64,000 nt of DNA from Adiantum capillus-veneris (taxonomy: Eukaryota > Streptophyta > Polypodiopsida > Polypodiales > Pteridaceae): assembly GCA_014529385.2 (NCBI GenBank), contig CM043961.1:15245978-15309977 (forward strand), given 5' to 3'. The notes below the pieces were generated by a model that was not told where the DNA came from, made no database searches, and saw only the letters and a program-made list of their open reading frames with translations. Positions within the stretch are counted from its first letter, which is position 1, and each line of letters begins with the position of its first letter. Made by a program: the position numbers and the translations under genes. This document shows positions 1 to 9,370 of the stretch, in pieces.

Positions 1-259
1 ATCATTTGTATCTAAACATCAGAATTTCTCCTCTTTTGAGCTGAGTTTTTTGGGTGTGTGTGTGTGTGTGTGTGTGTGTGTCTGTGTGGAGTGGGCAAGT
101 GGATAGTTTCTCTCCTCTCACTCCATAGGTGTGTTTCCTATCTCGGCCACGTGTGTTGTGTAAGCCAAGTGGTGCCCCCTAGTGTGTGTGTGTGTATCTT
201 CCAAAGAGTGTGTGTCGGCTCGTTATAGAGGCGCTGTGTTTGTTTTCATCCTGCTCACA
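1..259 (+). repeat. LTR-1 5' LTR, 3' portion only
   Basis: This matches 2235-2480 base for base over long stretches and includes a (TG)n run at about 53-82. It contains TGGTGCCCCC at 170-179, a motif that recurs near the ends of the LTR-5 and LTR-6 LTRs. It ends in CA at 259. The two copies differ clearly, so the element is old. Confidence 0.75.
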
Positions 260-278
260 GTGAGAGGAGCTTTATAGA

Positions 279-1204
279 GTGTTGGAAGAGAATCATGAAG
301 GCGCATGTGTCGTACATTTCGCTCTAAACATCACCTTGCATAAGATCTTGCAAGAAGGGTATGCATGGCCTAGTTTGGCACAAAAAACCATTATGGCTTT
401 TGATGTGTTTGAAAAGTGGGGGGTTGATACAATAGGCCCATTACCTATCACAAGCACGGGCAAAAGCTATATTTTGACTGTAGTGGACTATCTCTCTAGA
501 TGGACAGAGGCTATAGCAGTAAATAAATCACTGCAAAGGATGTGGCAAAATTTGTGTACGATGAAATATGTTGCATGTTTGGGTTGCCATTGGAGCTACT
601 TTCGGACAAGGGACCATGATTTAGAGCTAAACTATTAGACTTTTTATGCGTGAAGATGAAGATTAGGCACCAACATACCACTCCTTATTATCCACAATGT
701 AATGGCTTAAATGAAAGATTCAATGGTGAGTTGGTACAAATTATTTCGAAAGTGACAGAGCACCAAGGAAATAATTGGGATTTGGAATTGCCTAGTGCAT
801 TATGGGCTTTCCGTACTTCGGTGAAGACAGGTACAGGGTTTACTCCGTTTCATTTGGTATATGGAAACGAAGCACTATTGCCTGTGGAAGTAGAGTTGCA
901 TGCGGTCAAGATCTTAGAGAAGCTGCTTGGGTAGTCCAATGATGCATTCAAAGAGAGGCTCTTATAATTACAAGAGGTTCAGCTGGATAGAATGAGCGCA
1001 TCAAAACATTATGGGCAGATGCAAGATAAAGCTTTAGGAACGATAAATGAGAAGGTCAAAAGTAAGGGTATCAAGAAATATGACTTGGTTTTGCGCTACA
1101 AATGTAAGCTGGACAAGACATTCCAAACAAAGTTTCAAATTAAGTTGGAAGGCCCTTTCAAGGTAGTGGAGTGTTTCTCCAAATGGTACATATCAACTGG
1201 CTAA
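279..1204 (+). pseudogene. LTR-1 integrase remnant
   Basis: Three pieces in different frames or separated by stops (279-638, 650-934, 992-1204) match successive parts of a Gypsy integrase. The first holds the two histidines of the HHCC zinc domain, then jumps to the core start FEKWGVDTIGPL, so the two cysteines and about 40 residues are deleted. The second has the core end (TTPYYPQCNGLNERF, then WAFRTS and FHLVYGNEALLP). The third is the C-terminal domain (YDLVLRYK, GPFKVVE). Nearest relatives in the window are LTR-5 and LTR-6. It is non-functional. Confidence 0.85.
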
Positions 1205-1412
1205 CCTGGATGGGATTCTACATAAGTCAAGGTTAAATGGATTGTGTTTTAAATTATATCATGCTATATTGATGATGGTGGAGCAAGATGAGTTGTCTGC
1301 ATAACAAGTAATGTTCGTGAGGGATGAGGAGACCTATGAAGCGACAAGTCTCATATTTGTTTTGCTGCTGCTGAGCATGAATGATCTAGCAGGCTACGGG
1401 ATGGGCAAATTA

Positions 1413-2480
1413 TGTTAGGAGTTTTTTGGAAGAAGTGATTGTGCATATGTATATACACATGCATGGTGCATCAAATAAAGAATTGCCCATTTTCCAGAGC
1501 CAAGTGGTTACGTGGGGCCCACATGTGTACAGATAGGACAGCATGTACATAGGACATCGATTTTCATTATCACCGGTACTAGTGTGTTCTCACTATAATA
1601 ATGGGGAGTTGGTGGAGTATAAAACTTCTCAAGGAAGCTATCAACGGGCCGACAACATGAGGTAAGCAGGTGCGCCAAGTGGCATCTAGTGGTGTCAAGA
1701 GGACGAATGGGATCAAGACTTGCACGTGGATAAGTACGGACACAACGTGGGTGTTTTTTTGTGATGAATTATGAAAAACGGTCATCATGAGAACTTTATT
1801 TGGGGGCCACTTCACGTGGTTGCGGGATGCATTATTGGAAAAAGTTGAATGCCAGGTCTGCGGATGGATGTGGAAGGGTGACAAAAATGCACCGCGTGGC
1901 CATTTTTTTGGCATGTTCGGGGTTCGTTTGAGGTCAATCAAAAGACCAAAGGTGCCCAAGGGATAAAGTGAAGTGTGGAAACTGAAAAACCTGAGAAAAA
2001 AACCGGTGAAGAGTAGAGAGAAGAGGAGGAATAGCCGCAACTCAGGTTTTACTGATTTTGGAGCTTGTTTTGGCCATAAACAGCTCATCCGAGGTCAGAT
2101 TTGAGTACTTTGATATTGTAGCTGTGTAAGTTTCTCCTTTGAGCGAAGCCTATGCTTCAATTTGTGATTGTATCTAGCATATTTCATCCATATTGTGTGA
2201 GCTATTTGCCCCATTGGTATTGGCCCAAGCTCAATTGTATCTAAATATCAGAAATCTCCCGCTTTTGAGCTGAGTTTTTTGGGTGGGTGTGTGTGTGTTT
2301 GTCTCTCTGTGTTGAGTGGGCAAATGGATAGTCTCTCTCCTCTCACTCCATCAGTGTGTTCCTTGTCTTGGCCAGGTGGGTTGTGTAAGCCGAGTGGTGC
2401 CCCATAGTGTGTGTCTATATCATCCCAAGAGTGTGTCGGGTGTTTATAGAGGCGTTGTTTGTGTTTCCATCTCGCTCACA
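1413..2480 (+). repeat. LTR-1 3' LTR
   Basis: It begins TGTTAGGAG and ends GCTCACA, 1068 bp. A possible poly(A) signal AAATAAAG lies near 1474-1481. TGGTGCCCC is at 2395-2403, 85 bp from the LTR end, matching its place in the 5' copy. A long open frame on the opposite strand (1579-2088) is just LTR sequence. The five bases after the LTR are CCGTA; the partner copy is out of view. Confidence 0.75.
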
Positions 2481-2828
2481 CCGTATAATAGAAGAAATGC
2501 CGGTTTGCAATTTGAGCTGTTCCAATCCACCATAGCTCCATTTCTAATTGAGTTTTGTGGTATGGGAAATCTAGCTTACCCTAGCTATAATTCAATGCTC
2601 TATTCATTAGGGATATAGCTACTCTTTCCATTTTTTGACACTTTTGAATTTAAGCCTCATCCAATTTCATAGCAAATATAAATTTTCCTTCACAATCTAC
2701 TTCTTGCATTTCATAGTATCTCACCATAGCAAATTGAACCTTTTTTATACTAATCCAAATGTTATTTAAAACATTATATTCAGAAGCAGATTTTTTCTTC
2801 GATTTTTCGTGGCCCTTTATCGTGTTTT
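2481..2828. other. No gene seen
   Basis: AT-rich sequence between LTR-1 and the first microsatellite. I see no coding domain, RNA gene or terminal repeat. Confidence 0.5.

Positions 2829-2830
<2 letters not shown>

Positions 2831-2882
<52 letters not shown>
2831..2882 (+). repeat. (GA)n microsatellite
   Basis: About 26 uninterrupted GA units. A (CT)n tract of similar length lies 300 bp downstream, so the two could pair as a long hairpin in single-stranded DNA or RNA. Confidence 0.95.
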
Positions 2883-2886
<4 letters not shown>

Positions 2887-2940
2887 ATGGGGTGGCCAAA
2901 GGGGAGAGAGGGAAGCGGGAAGGATTTGTTTTGTAAATTA

Positions 2941-3048
2941 AATATTATCACATATATTACCGCGACTATTACCACGCTTATTACTACGTATATTACCTCG
3001 CATATTACCACACACATTACCGCGTATATTACCTCACAAATTATATAA
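2941..3048 (+). repeat. 12-bp minisatellite, about nine units
   Basis: The sequence divides into nine consecutive 12-mers with the consensus TATATTACCNCG. Positions 4-8 of the unit (ATTAC or ATTAT) are nearly constant, and most variation falls at the two bases around the CG. It is not part of a recognisable gene. Confidence 0.85.
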
Positions 3049-3180
3049 AAAAAAGAGCGCGGTATGCCGTGTTTTTTGTAGCATACCTTGTTCTTCTACT
3101 CCTACTGCCATCACTCTTGCAATCATATTCTCTCCTTCTCTCTCTCTCTCCCTCTCAAAGCTCACACCCCTCTGTCTCCT

Positions 3181-3238
<58 letters not shown>

Positions 3239-3540
3239 TCACACACACGCACACACACAATCAATATTTGGTGGGGCACTCTATCACTCAACAATCAGGA
3301 GAGGGAGGAGCACAAGAGGGCTCTACATAAGAGAACCGCAAGAAGACTCGAATGCTAGAGGAACACAAGAGGTAAGCTTCTACAAAATCTCCCCCCCCCC
3401 GCCCCCCCCCATCACACACACACACATTAGAAAAGTTAGATTCAAAGATTTTGTACGTCTTTCATGTTTGGTGTAGGTGCTTTTTGCTGCTTGGTTGACC
3501 TCACTTTGCTTGTTTGATTTTTTGTTGTAGGTGTGTGATT
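3049..3540 (+). repeat. (CT)n, (CA)n and poly-C low-complexity block
   Basis: A (CT)n tract of about 50 bp lies at 3183-3236, followed by (CA)n near 3241-3260, a poly-C run broken by one G at about 3391-3410, and (CA)n at 3412-3425. Open frames crossing this block are artefacts of dinucleotide repeats, such as Leu-Ser or Glu-Arg runs. No gene is seen. Confidence 0.85.
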
Positions 3541-5580
3541 AGTTTGTAGATACTTGCTTGCTTGCTTGGTGTGTGATTAGGGAGAGAGGGAAAGAGAGGG
3601 CCAAAGAGAGATTAGCCTAAATTTAATGGTTAATGTTAACGTAGAGATTAATGTAGATTTCATGATTAATGTTAAATAGATGTTTAAGTAGAGAGAGAAC
3701 ACTTGCACATTAAACTTCTTGTATGTTTAGTGTTAACTTAGAGTGAATTGATGTGTGAAAGATGTGTATGTTAAATTAGAGAAATAAAAATAGAGAGAAA
3801 AAACGAGAAAAAAATAAACATTAAGAAAAAAGTGATAGAGTATGAAAAATTGTACATTAAAAATAGGTTTAGAGAGATATTAGAGAGAGAAATATGCAAT
3901 TTAGTGTATGTGAAATTAGATAGTGGAAGAGAGGAAAAGAGGGAGAGAGAAGAAAAGCGATGGGAGAAGAGCGATTAGAGGGAGGACAAAAGAGAGGGAA
4001 GCGGTTAGAGGGAGGAGAAGTGTTAAAATAGTGTAGATTGGATGAGAAGAAGAAGAAGAAAGATTAGAGAGAGGAAAAGAGGGATAGAGGGTGTAGAGAG
4101 AGTGGAGATAGAAAGGAAGTAGGGAGAGATTGTTAGATTAGAGAGAAAACAAGGATATAGGGTGTAGAGACGGAGAGAGAGTAGATAAAGGGTATAGAGA
4201 TAGAGATACATGCAGAGAGAGTCAAGATTAAGGGACAGAGAGAGTAGAGAGAAGGTAGAGATAGATATTAGGTAGAGAGTAGATACATAAGGTTAAGATT
4301 TATGAATAGATTAGAGTGTAGAGAGGTGTACATAGATTAGATAGAGTGGGGGTAAATATTATGAAGGTTAGGCAGAGAGGGAGAATATGTAGAGAGTAGC
4401 AATAGAGAGAGTCGATATTAGGGGATAGAGAGAGAGTAGATATAGAGATTAGATAGATAAGGTTATGATTTAGAAAAAGATTAGGGTGTAGAGAGAGGTG
4501 TGGATAGAGCAGATAGAGAGGGTGTAGAGAGAGGTGTGGATAGAGCAGATAGAGAGGGTGTAGAGAAGGTGTAGAGATAGAGATTAGGTAGAAAGAGAGA
4601 GGTGTGGATAGATGTTAGGATGTAGAAGGAGAGTACATAGATGTTAAGATGATGTAGATAGAGGGTGTAGAGAGGGTGTAAATAGAGAGACAAAGGATAT
4701 GTAGAGTGTAGAGATAGATAGAGGGACTAGAGAGAGTGTTGAGATTTACCTCTGCTAAGAACTCTCTCTATGTTTAGAAGGTACAAAGAGGATAGCTATA
4801 GAGATTAGGGAGAGAGTAGATAGATAAGATTAGGATTTAGGAAGAGATTAGGGTGTAGAGAGGTGTGGATAGAGTAGATAGAGAGGGTGTAGAGTTTAGG
4901 TAGACTAGGTAGAGAGGGAGGATACATAGAGAGTGTAGATAGAGATTAAGTAGAGGCTAGACTAATAAGTTTAGGATTTAGGAAGAGATTAGGGTTTAGA
5001 GAGAGATGTGGATAGAGTAGATAGAGGGTGTAGATAGAGAGACGGAGGATGCATAGAGTGTAGAGATAGATAGATGGACTAAAGAGTGTGGAGATTTACC
5101 TTTATTTAGCACTCTCTTTGTGTTTAAAGAGTAGATAGAGGATAGATATAGAGATAAGGTAGAGAGTAGATAGATAAGGTTAGGATTTAGAAAGAGATTA
5201 GGGTGTAGAGAGGTGTGGATAGAGTAGATAGAGAGGGTGTAGAGTTTAGGTAACTTAGGTAGAGAAGGAGGATACGTAGAGAGTGTAGATAGAGATTAAG
5301 GCAATGGTAAATAGATAAGTTTAGGATTTAGGAAGAGATTAGGGTTTAGAGAGAGGTGTGGATAGAGTAGATAGAGGGAGTACAGAGGGTGTAGATAGAG
5401 AGACGGACAATGCACAAAGTATAGAGATAGATAGAGGGACTAGAAAGAGTGTAGAGATTTACCTCTATTTAGCGCTCTCTCTGTGTTTAGAGGGTAGAGA
5501 GCGGATAGATATAGAGATTAGGTAGAGAGTAGATAGATAAAATTAGGATTTATAGAGGTTTGGATAGAGTAGATAGATAG
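3541..5580 (+). repeat. Purine-rich satellite-like array with nested periods
   Basis: About 2 kb of plus strand dominated by A and G, built from short words such as GATAGAG, GTGTAGAGAG and GGATTTAGGAAGAG. At 4485-4556 a 36-bp unit is repeated twice exactly. From 4741 a larger unit repeats: GAGATTTACC recurs at 4741, 5091 and about 5454, and AGAGAGTAGATAGATAA recurs at 4811, 5161 and 5524, giving periods of 350 and 363 bp. Each large unit holds a CTCTCT-containing patch (about 4760, 5110, 5475) that interrupts the purine bias. There is no coding potential; open frames are repeat artefacts. Confidence 0.85.
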
Positions 5581-6918
5581 TGATTCAAAAGTGGAAACAA
5601 CTATTTGCCACCAAGTAAATAAAATGACAACAAAGTTTGAGGTGAGCCGCAAAGGAATGGATTGAACATGATATCTTTTTGAATATTTAGAGATATGTAC
5701 CTAGATAAGATTTAAATTGCATAGATATGATTTAAATAACCAAAACGGCCAAATTTGGAGCCCTTTTGATCGTCAACAGCTCTGCTATTTAGTAAGTTAA
5801 CCAATTCCTTACATAGCCCCTTTTAAGTCGTTTTTGGCCCTAATGACCAACATTGCTCCACCAACTCCTTTGCCTTGATGATATGCTATAGTAGAGTACG
5901 TCCTATAGTTTGAGTATCGGAATCGATTCCATCATCATTCAAGCCAAGTTTCTACATATTGAAATAAAGTTATAGCAACCTACAAATAATGAAGGAAATT
6001 AGAATTTTTCATTTGTATCCTTACCGAGTTTGATGGATACGTTTCTTCTAAGCTCCACCACTTGAAGATAGCATAGAAATTGTGTGTCTCTTGCACTTAT
6101 AAATGTGGTAGCCCAGGGGAACGTGTGTGAGATGATCAATTTGCCGATGCATATTACGTGCATTGTGTTGTACCTGAACATAATTGTCTAGCCGGCTCTC
6201 TTGATCCCTTTTTTGCTACACTACTTTTTGATTAAGCTTCACCATCTCATCGTTCACTTGCTTTGTCTTCTCGTTGGCTTCCTCTCTGACTTGCTAAATG
6301 TCTTTCATGTACTTCTCTTGCAATGACAAATAGGCAGTAAAGAGATGTTTTCTTGATTTCCTTTCATCGAAAAAAGTTGAATACAATCACCAGCAGTAGC
6401 TAAACAATTTGTCCATTCCATTTCCAATAAAACATAGTAGCTCAATGACGTTACAAAAGGGAGGTGATGCATTGGTCATTGGATTGACAGAGTAAATATG
6501 GCCATCAAATCATAAGTTGGTTGCCTTGCACCCCATGTTCTAGCTGATCTGCAACATTGGCACTAGACATGACAAGTCGCATAGTAACATACACCTCCAA
6601 ATCAGCGTTTAATTGATATCTTTTTGGCGGGGATTGAATGACATATGTGTTATCTAATCAAGAAAATTAGAGAGAGCATGCGTACTAGTGACTACTACAA
6701 GTAGGTGAAGCTGGCCATGGAGGGAAGAAGCAGAGAGTACTTAGAGATAAGAAAAAAAGATAATTTGTGGAGGAAAGAAAGAGAGGCAGTGAAGCTCAAT
6801 ATCCTTTGAAGTCAAATTGTTGATCATGAGGGTTTTAGAGAGAGAAATGTTGCTATACACACAGGTCATGGAGTTTCTCATTGCTCTCACCTGGAGCTCG
6901 AGTTGGAGTGGGAGAATC

Positions 6919-6919
<1 letters not shown>
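5581..6919. other. Unassigned sequence, no intact gene
   Basis: Mixed-composition sequence after the purine array. Apart from the coiled-coil-like remnant at 5990-6360 on the minus strand I recognise nothing: no LTR ends, no RNA gene, no conserved domain. Confidence 0.4.
5990..6360 (-). pseudogene. Degraded coding remnant with coiled-coil character
   Basis: Read on the minus strand, the frame through about 6320-6120 gives a charged heptad-like sequence (LQEKYMKDI, QVREEANEKTKQVNDEM, QKRDQESRLDNYVQV) broken by two stops near 6299 and 6225. Codon-like composition and length suggest a decayed exon, not chance. The family is not recognised. It could be a fragment of a host gene or of an element ORF. 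Confidence 0.3.

Positions 6920-6960
<41 letters not shown>
6920..6960 (+). repeat. (GA)n microsatellite
   Basis: About 20 GA units following GAATCAT. Confidence 0.95.
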
Positions 6961-6964
<4 letters not shown>

Positions 6965-8086
6965 CATGGCACCTAACACTTGTCCCTCCCTCAGCTAGGG
7001 GTACCCCCTACACTCTAGAACCACTCTCCCACCTCTGGACTTCATATGCAATCAACATGGAGCCTCCCATAGCCTATATAAAGTCCCCCAGTCCCCTCAC
7101 AACACACATTGTATGCTCAGAGATCTCTTTAGGAGGAAGTGACTCTGCTGAAATTCACTCACACATTTGTGCGCGTGCACGTGCACACACACACACACAC
7201 TCAATCATGGAGTAATAGGTGGTTCACGCGACGCAGCGCGAGGCGATGAACTACGATCGACACCGTGAAACTTGCGAAGGGGGAGACCAAAGGTAATAGA
7301 ATGTTAAATTTAGCATCTACACACACTCTTGTATACTTAGGAAAACACTCTCTCTTTAAACTTCATAAATTTTCTCTCTCTAGAAGTTCTTGTGCTCCTT
7401 GATACTAGGTAGCATGCAACTCTTGCATGTATGATTTTTGCATGCAGGAAGCCTTTAGGAATGATATGCATCCCTGAATTTCATAGAAATCTCACATGCA
7501 TGCTCATTACGCACCAATACCTACCTTATCTATGCATGCATGGGTCTAGATGGGCAAGTATCATTAAAGAAATTACACATAATTGTCCATAAGTCAATAG
7601 ATTCAATAAATTAGTGATTACATACTATAAAATCACATATATCATAGAATTTACTAATCAACAGTTAGTTATCAGCTAATTAACAGTTAAGTACGTATCT
7701 GATCAAAGTTTTTACACAGTGGTTTTATAATATTTAAAAACTACTTTTTGCATAAGAAAACTTGACTGTGATTTTTTCTTGAATTTTTAAATATATCTTT
7801 TAGCCTAAAATAATACTTTTAGGTAGAAATAAATAGAAATTACACTAGAAATAGGTAAATTTAGCCTAGTAAAATTAAGGAAAAACTAGAAAATACCACT
7901 TGGAATTTTTTTGAGAAAATACATATAAAAGTTGATTTTTCACTTGATTTTTGGGACAAATAGGTCCACCAGATCCTAGAAACATTAAGTTATTAAATTA
8001 TTGGATGTTTTGACTGAACTTAGCCTCGGACTCACGCTTAGCACGAGGAGCTTCTTTTTCCCACTAATTCTATTTTTGACCTGCAT
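6961..8086. other. Possible leader/intron sequence, no domain seen
   Basis: The stretch downstream of the TATA candidate includes a (CA)n run at about 7184-7200. From about 7300 it becomes AT-rich and intron-like. Nothing else is recognisable. Confidence 0.3.
7075..7083 (+). promoter_or_regulatory. Candidate TATA box
   Basis: TATATAAAG sits in GC-richer sequence (GCC before, TCCCCC after), with a (CA)n-containing stretch downstream and a possible splice donor (AAAG then GTAATAG) near 7290. The arrangement fits a plant core promoter and 5' leader, of either a host gene or an LTR. No transcript evidence is available. Confidence 0.35.
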
Positions 8087-8197
8087 ATGGTCCCCAAAGT
8101 CACAAAGAAGAACAATAACGGAGCTGGACCAAGCCATGCTCCAGTAGACGAGGCGAACCAGCCATCACAGCAGAACATTGTCGTAATTCCAAACCAG
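8087..8197 (+). CDS. Possible first coding exon of an unknown gene
   Basis: An ATG at 8087 opens 37 codons with a lysine/asparagine-rich start (MVPKVTKKNNNGAG) that end exactly at CAG followed by GTACCG, a plausible splice donor. With the TATA box at 7075 and a donor near 7290 this could be the 5' end of a gene whose remainder was lost or displaced when LTR-2 inserted, or a gag start. No continuing exon was found. It may well be chance. Confidence 0.2.
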
Positions 8198-9079
8198 GTA
8201 CCGATAATTTTAAGTTTTATGCATCATAGATAAGCATGACCTAGTGGAGCTTAGGAAGCCATAAGGAAAACACTGGCTGTATAAACCAAAACTCATGCTT
8301 TTGTTGATAGAAACTTAGGTAGGAATTCTGTTTGATGTTAAAAATACTACCCGTGTCAAGTTTGGGTGAAGAAGAGTTAGATTGCATTTGAATAGAGACT
8401 GAATCAATTGGATGGCAGCTTGATGCCACATTGGTGCACGATGCATGTTGGTGCCCATGCCGCGTTGGTGCACGATGCATATTGATGTCCATGCCGCGTT
8501 GTGGGACGCATGTCTAACCTCACCATCCTATCTTATTGGAGTATTAGTAAGAACCACGATTAATTTGTCAAACCATGGGACGAAGCTGACTCGACTAGTG
8601 CATAGAGGCTACAAGAGGTTGTCAATCTCTTGGAAAACAACTAACAACTCGCATCTAACTCAAGCTACACTCAAGTGACTGAAATCACCAAAAGCCAATT
8701 GCTCATCGGCAAACAATTCACATCCGTTACAGCATCAAACGACATCCAAACGTAACGAAACTTCTAGGACAAGTTTAAAAGACCTAAGCACACATGCCTA
8801 TGGCCTCAAACCCCACTTTAGGTCAAGTTTCAAAATTGCGATTATTAACAATAGTGGATTTATGACCTAGTCGTTTTCGACCCAGAATGCATCCAAATGC
8901 TTAGCAATGATGCCCCAATACCTCGCCTATGCTTAGTTTTTTATTTAAAAGTGTAAATTTCTAGTTATGATGAAATTAGGCCACGCGTAGGCGACGCCAA
9001 AAGCTACGAAATACTATGAATGGCTTACGTTAATGCGTAGAGCTCTTACCTACGGTTGCAATGTAACAAACGCATTTTT
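8198..9079. other. Probable part of the LTR-2 3' LTR or its flank; 34-bp tandem repeat
   Basis: A 34-bp unit starting TTGGTGCACGATGCAT is present twice at 8431-8464 and 8465-8498 with three differences. The left end of the LTR-2 LTR must fall somewhere here or further left but cannot be placed without a second LTR copy. No gene is seen. Confidence 0.4.
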
Positions 9080-9331
9080 TTAATAAAATCTTACAAAAAT
9101 TGGCTTTTATACCTTAGCCAAGGTTTTTGAGTGGTCAAAACTAATAATCTGGAGTTCTACCAAAGCTAAGAATTGACTGGCTGATACAACCTGGAAGCTT
9201 GTAGCCCCGGCTCATTAATTACAAAGTTTACCAAGAAAATAGGAGTTACAATATTCTCGATTTATCAAAATAATAATTGTTTTACAAGGAGAACTCCGAA
9301 AAATGGTGTCCACGTTAGCTTGCTGCTAACA
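9080..9331 (-). repeat. LTR-2 3' LTR, U3 portion
   Basis: On the minus strand the LTR starts TGTTAGCAGCAAGC at 9331, immediately after a polypurine tract. A TATA box (TATAAAAGCC) lies about 220 bp in, near 9103-9112, and resembles that of the LTR-4 LTR (TATAAAAGCCAAC). The other end is not defined. Confidence 0.6.
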
Positions 9332-9346
9332 TTCCCCCCCTCCTCA
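9332..9346 (-). promoter_or_regulatory. LTR-2 polypurine tract
   Basis: The minus strand reads GAGGAGGGGGGGAA directly before the TGTTAGC LTR start, the usual primer for plus-strand DNA synthesis. Confidence 0.75.
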
Positions 9347-9370
9347 CCTGTGTCGTCCCTTGACACAGCT

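Larger units (their letters stand above)
1..2480 (+). mobile_element. LTR-1: Ty3/Gypsy retrotransposon, 5' end outside window, internally deleted
   Basis: Positions 1-259 and 2235-2480 are diverged copies of the same sequence and both end in GCTCACA, so they are the 3' ends of two LTRs in direct orientation. Between them are 1.15 kb of broken integrase coding sequence and the start of the second LTR (TGTTAGGA at 1413). No primer binding site follows the first LTR; sequence passes almost directly from the LTR end into integrase, so gag, PR and RT were deleted. The remaining integrase resembles those of LTR-5 and LTR-6. The 5' LTR start is outside the window, so the target duplication cannot be checked. 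Confidence 0.8.

Noticed and set aside
1579-2088. 169-codon minus-strand frame in the LTR-1 3' LTR
   Set aside because: It lies wholly within an LTR, antisense to the element, with no recognisable domain.
2941-3048. CRISPR-like array
   Set aside because: Units are 12 bp, directly adjacent with no spacers, in a plant-type genome; this is a minisatellite.
3034-3476. Long open frames made of Leu-Ser, Glu-Arg and His-Thr runs
   Set aside because: They are translations of (CT)n, (GA)n and (CA)n microsatellites, open in several frames at once, with no start context or flanking coding sequence.
4023-4693. Minus-strand frames rich in Leu, Tyr, Ser and Thr
   Set aside because: They are artefacts of the purine-rich array read on the opposite strand; the repeats follow the DNA period, not a protein pattern.
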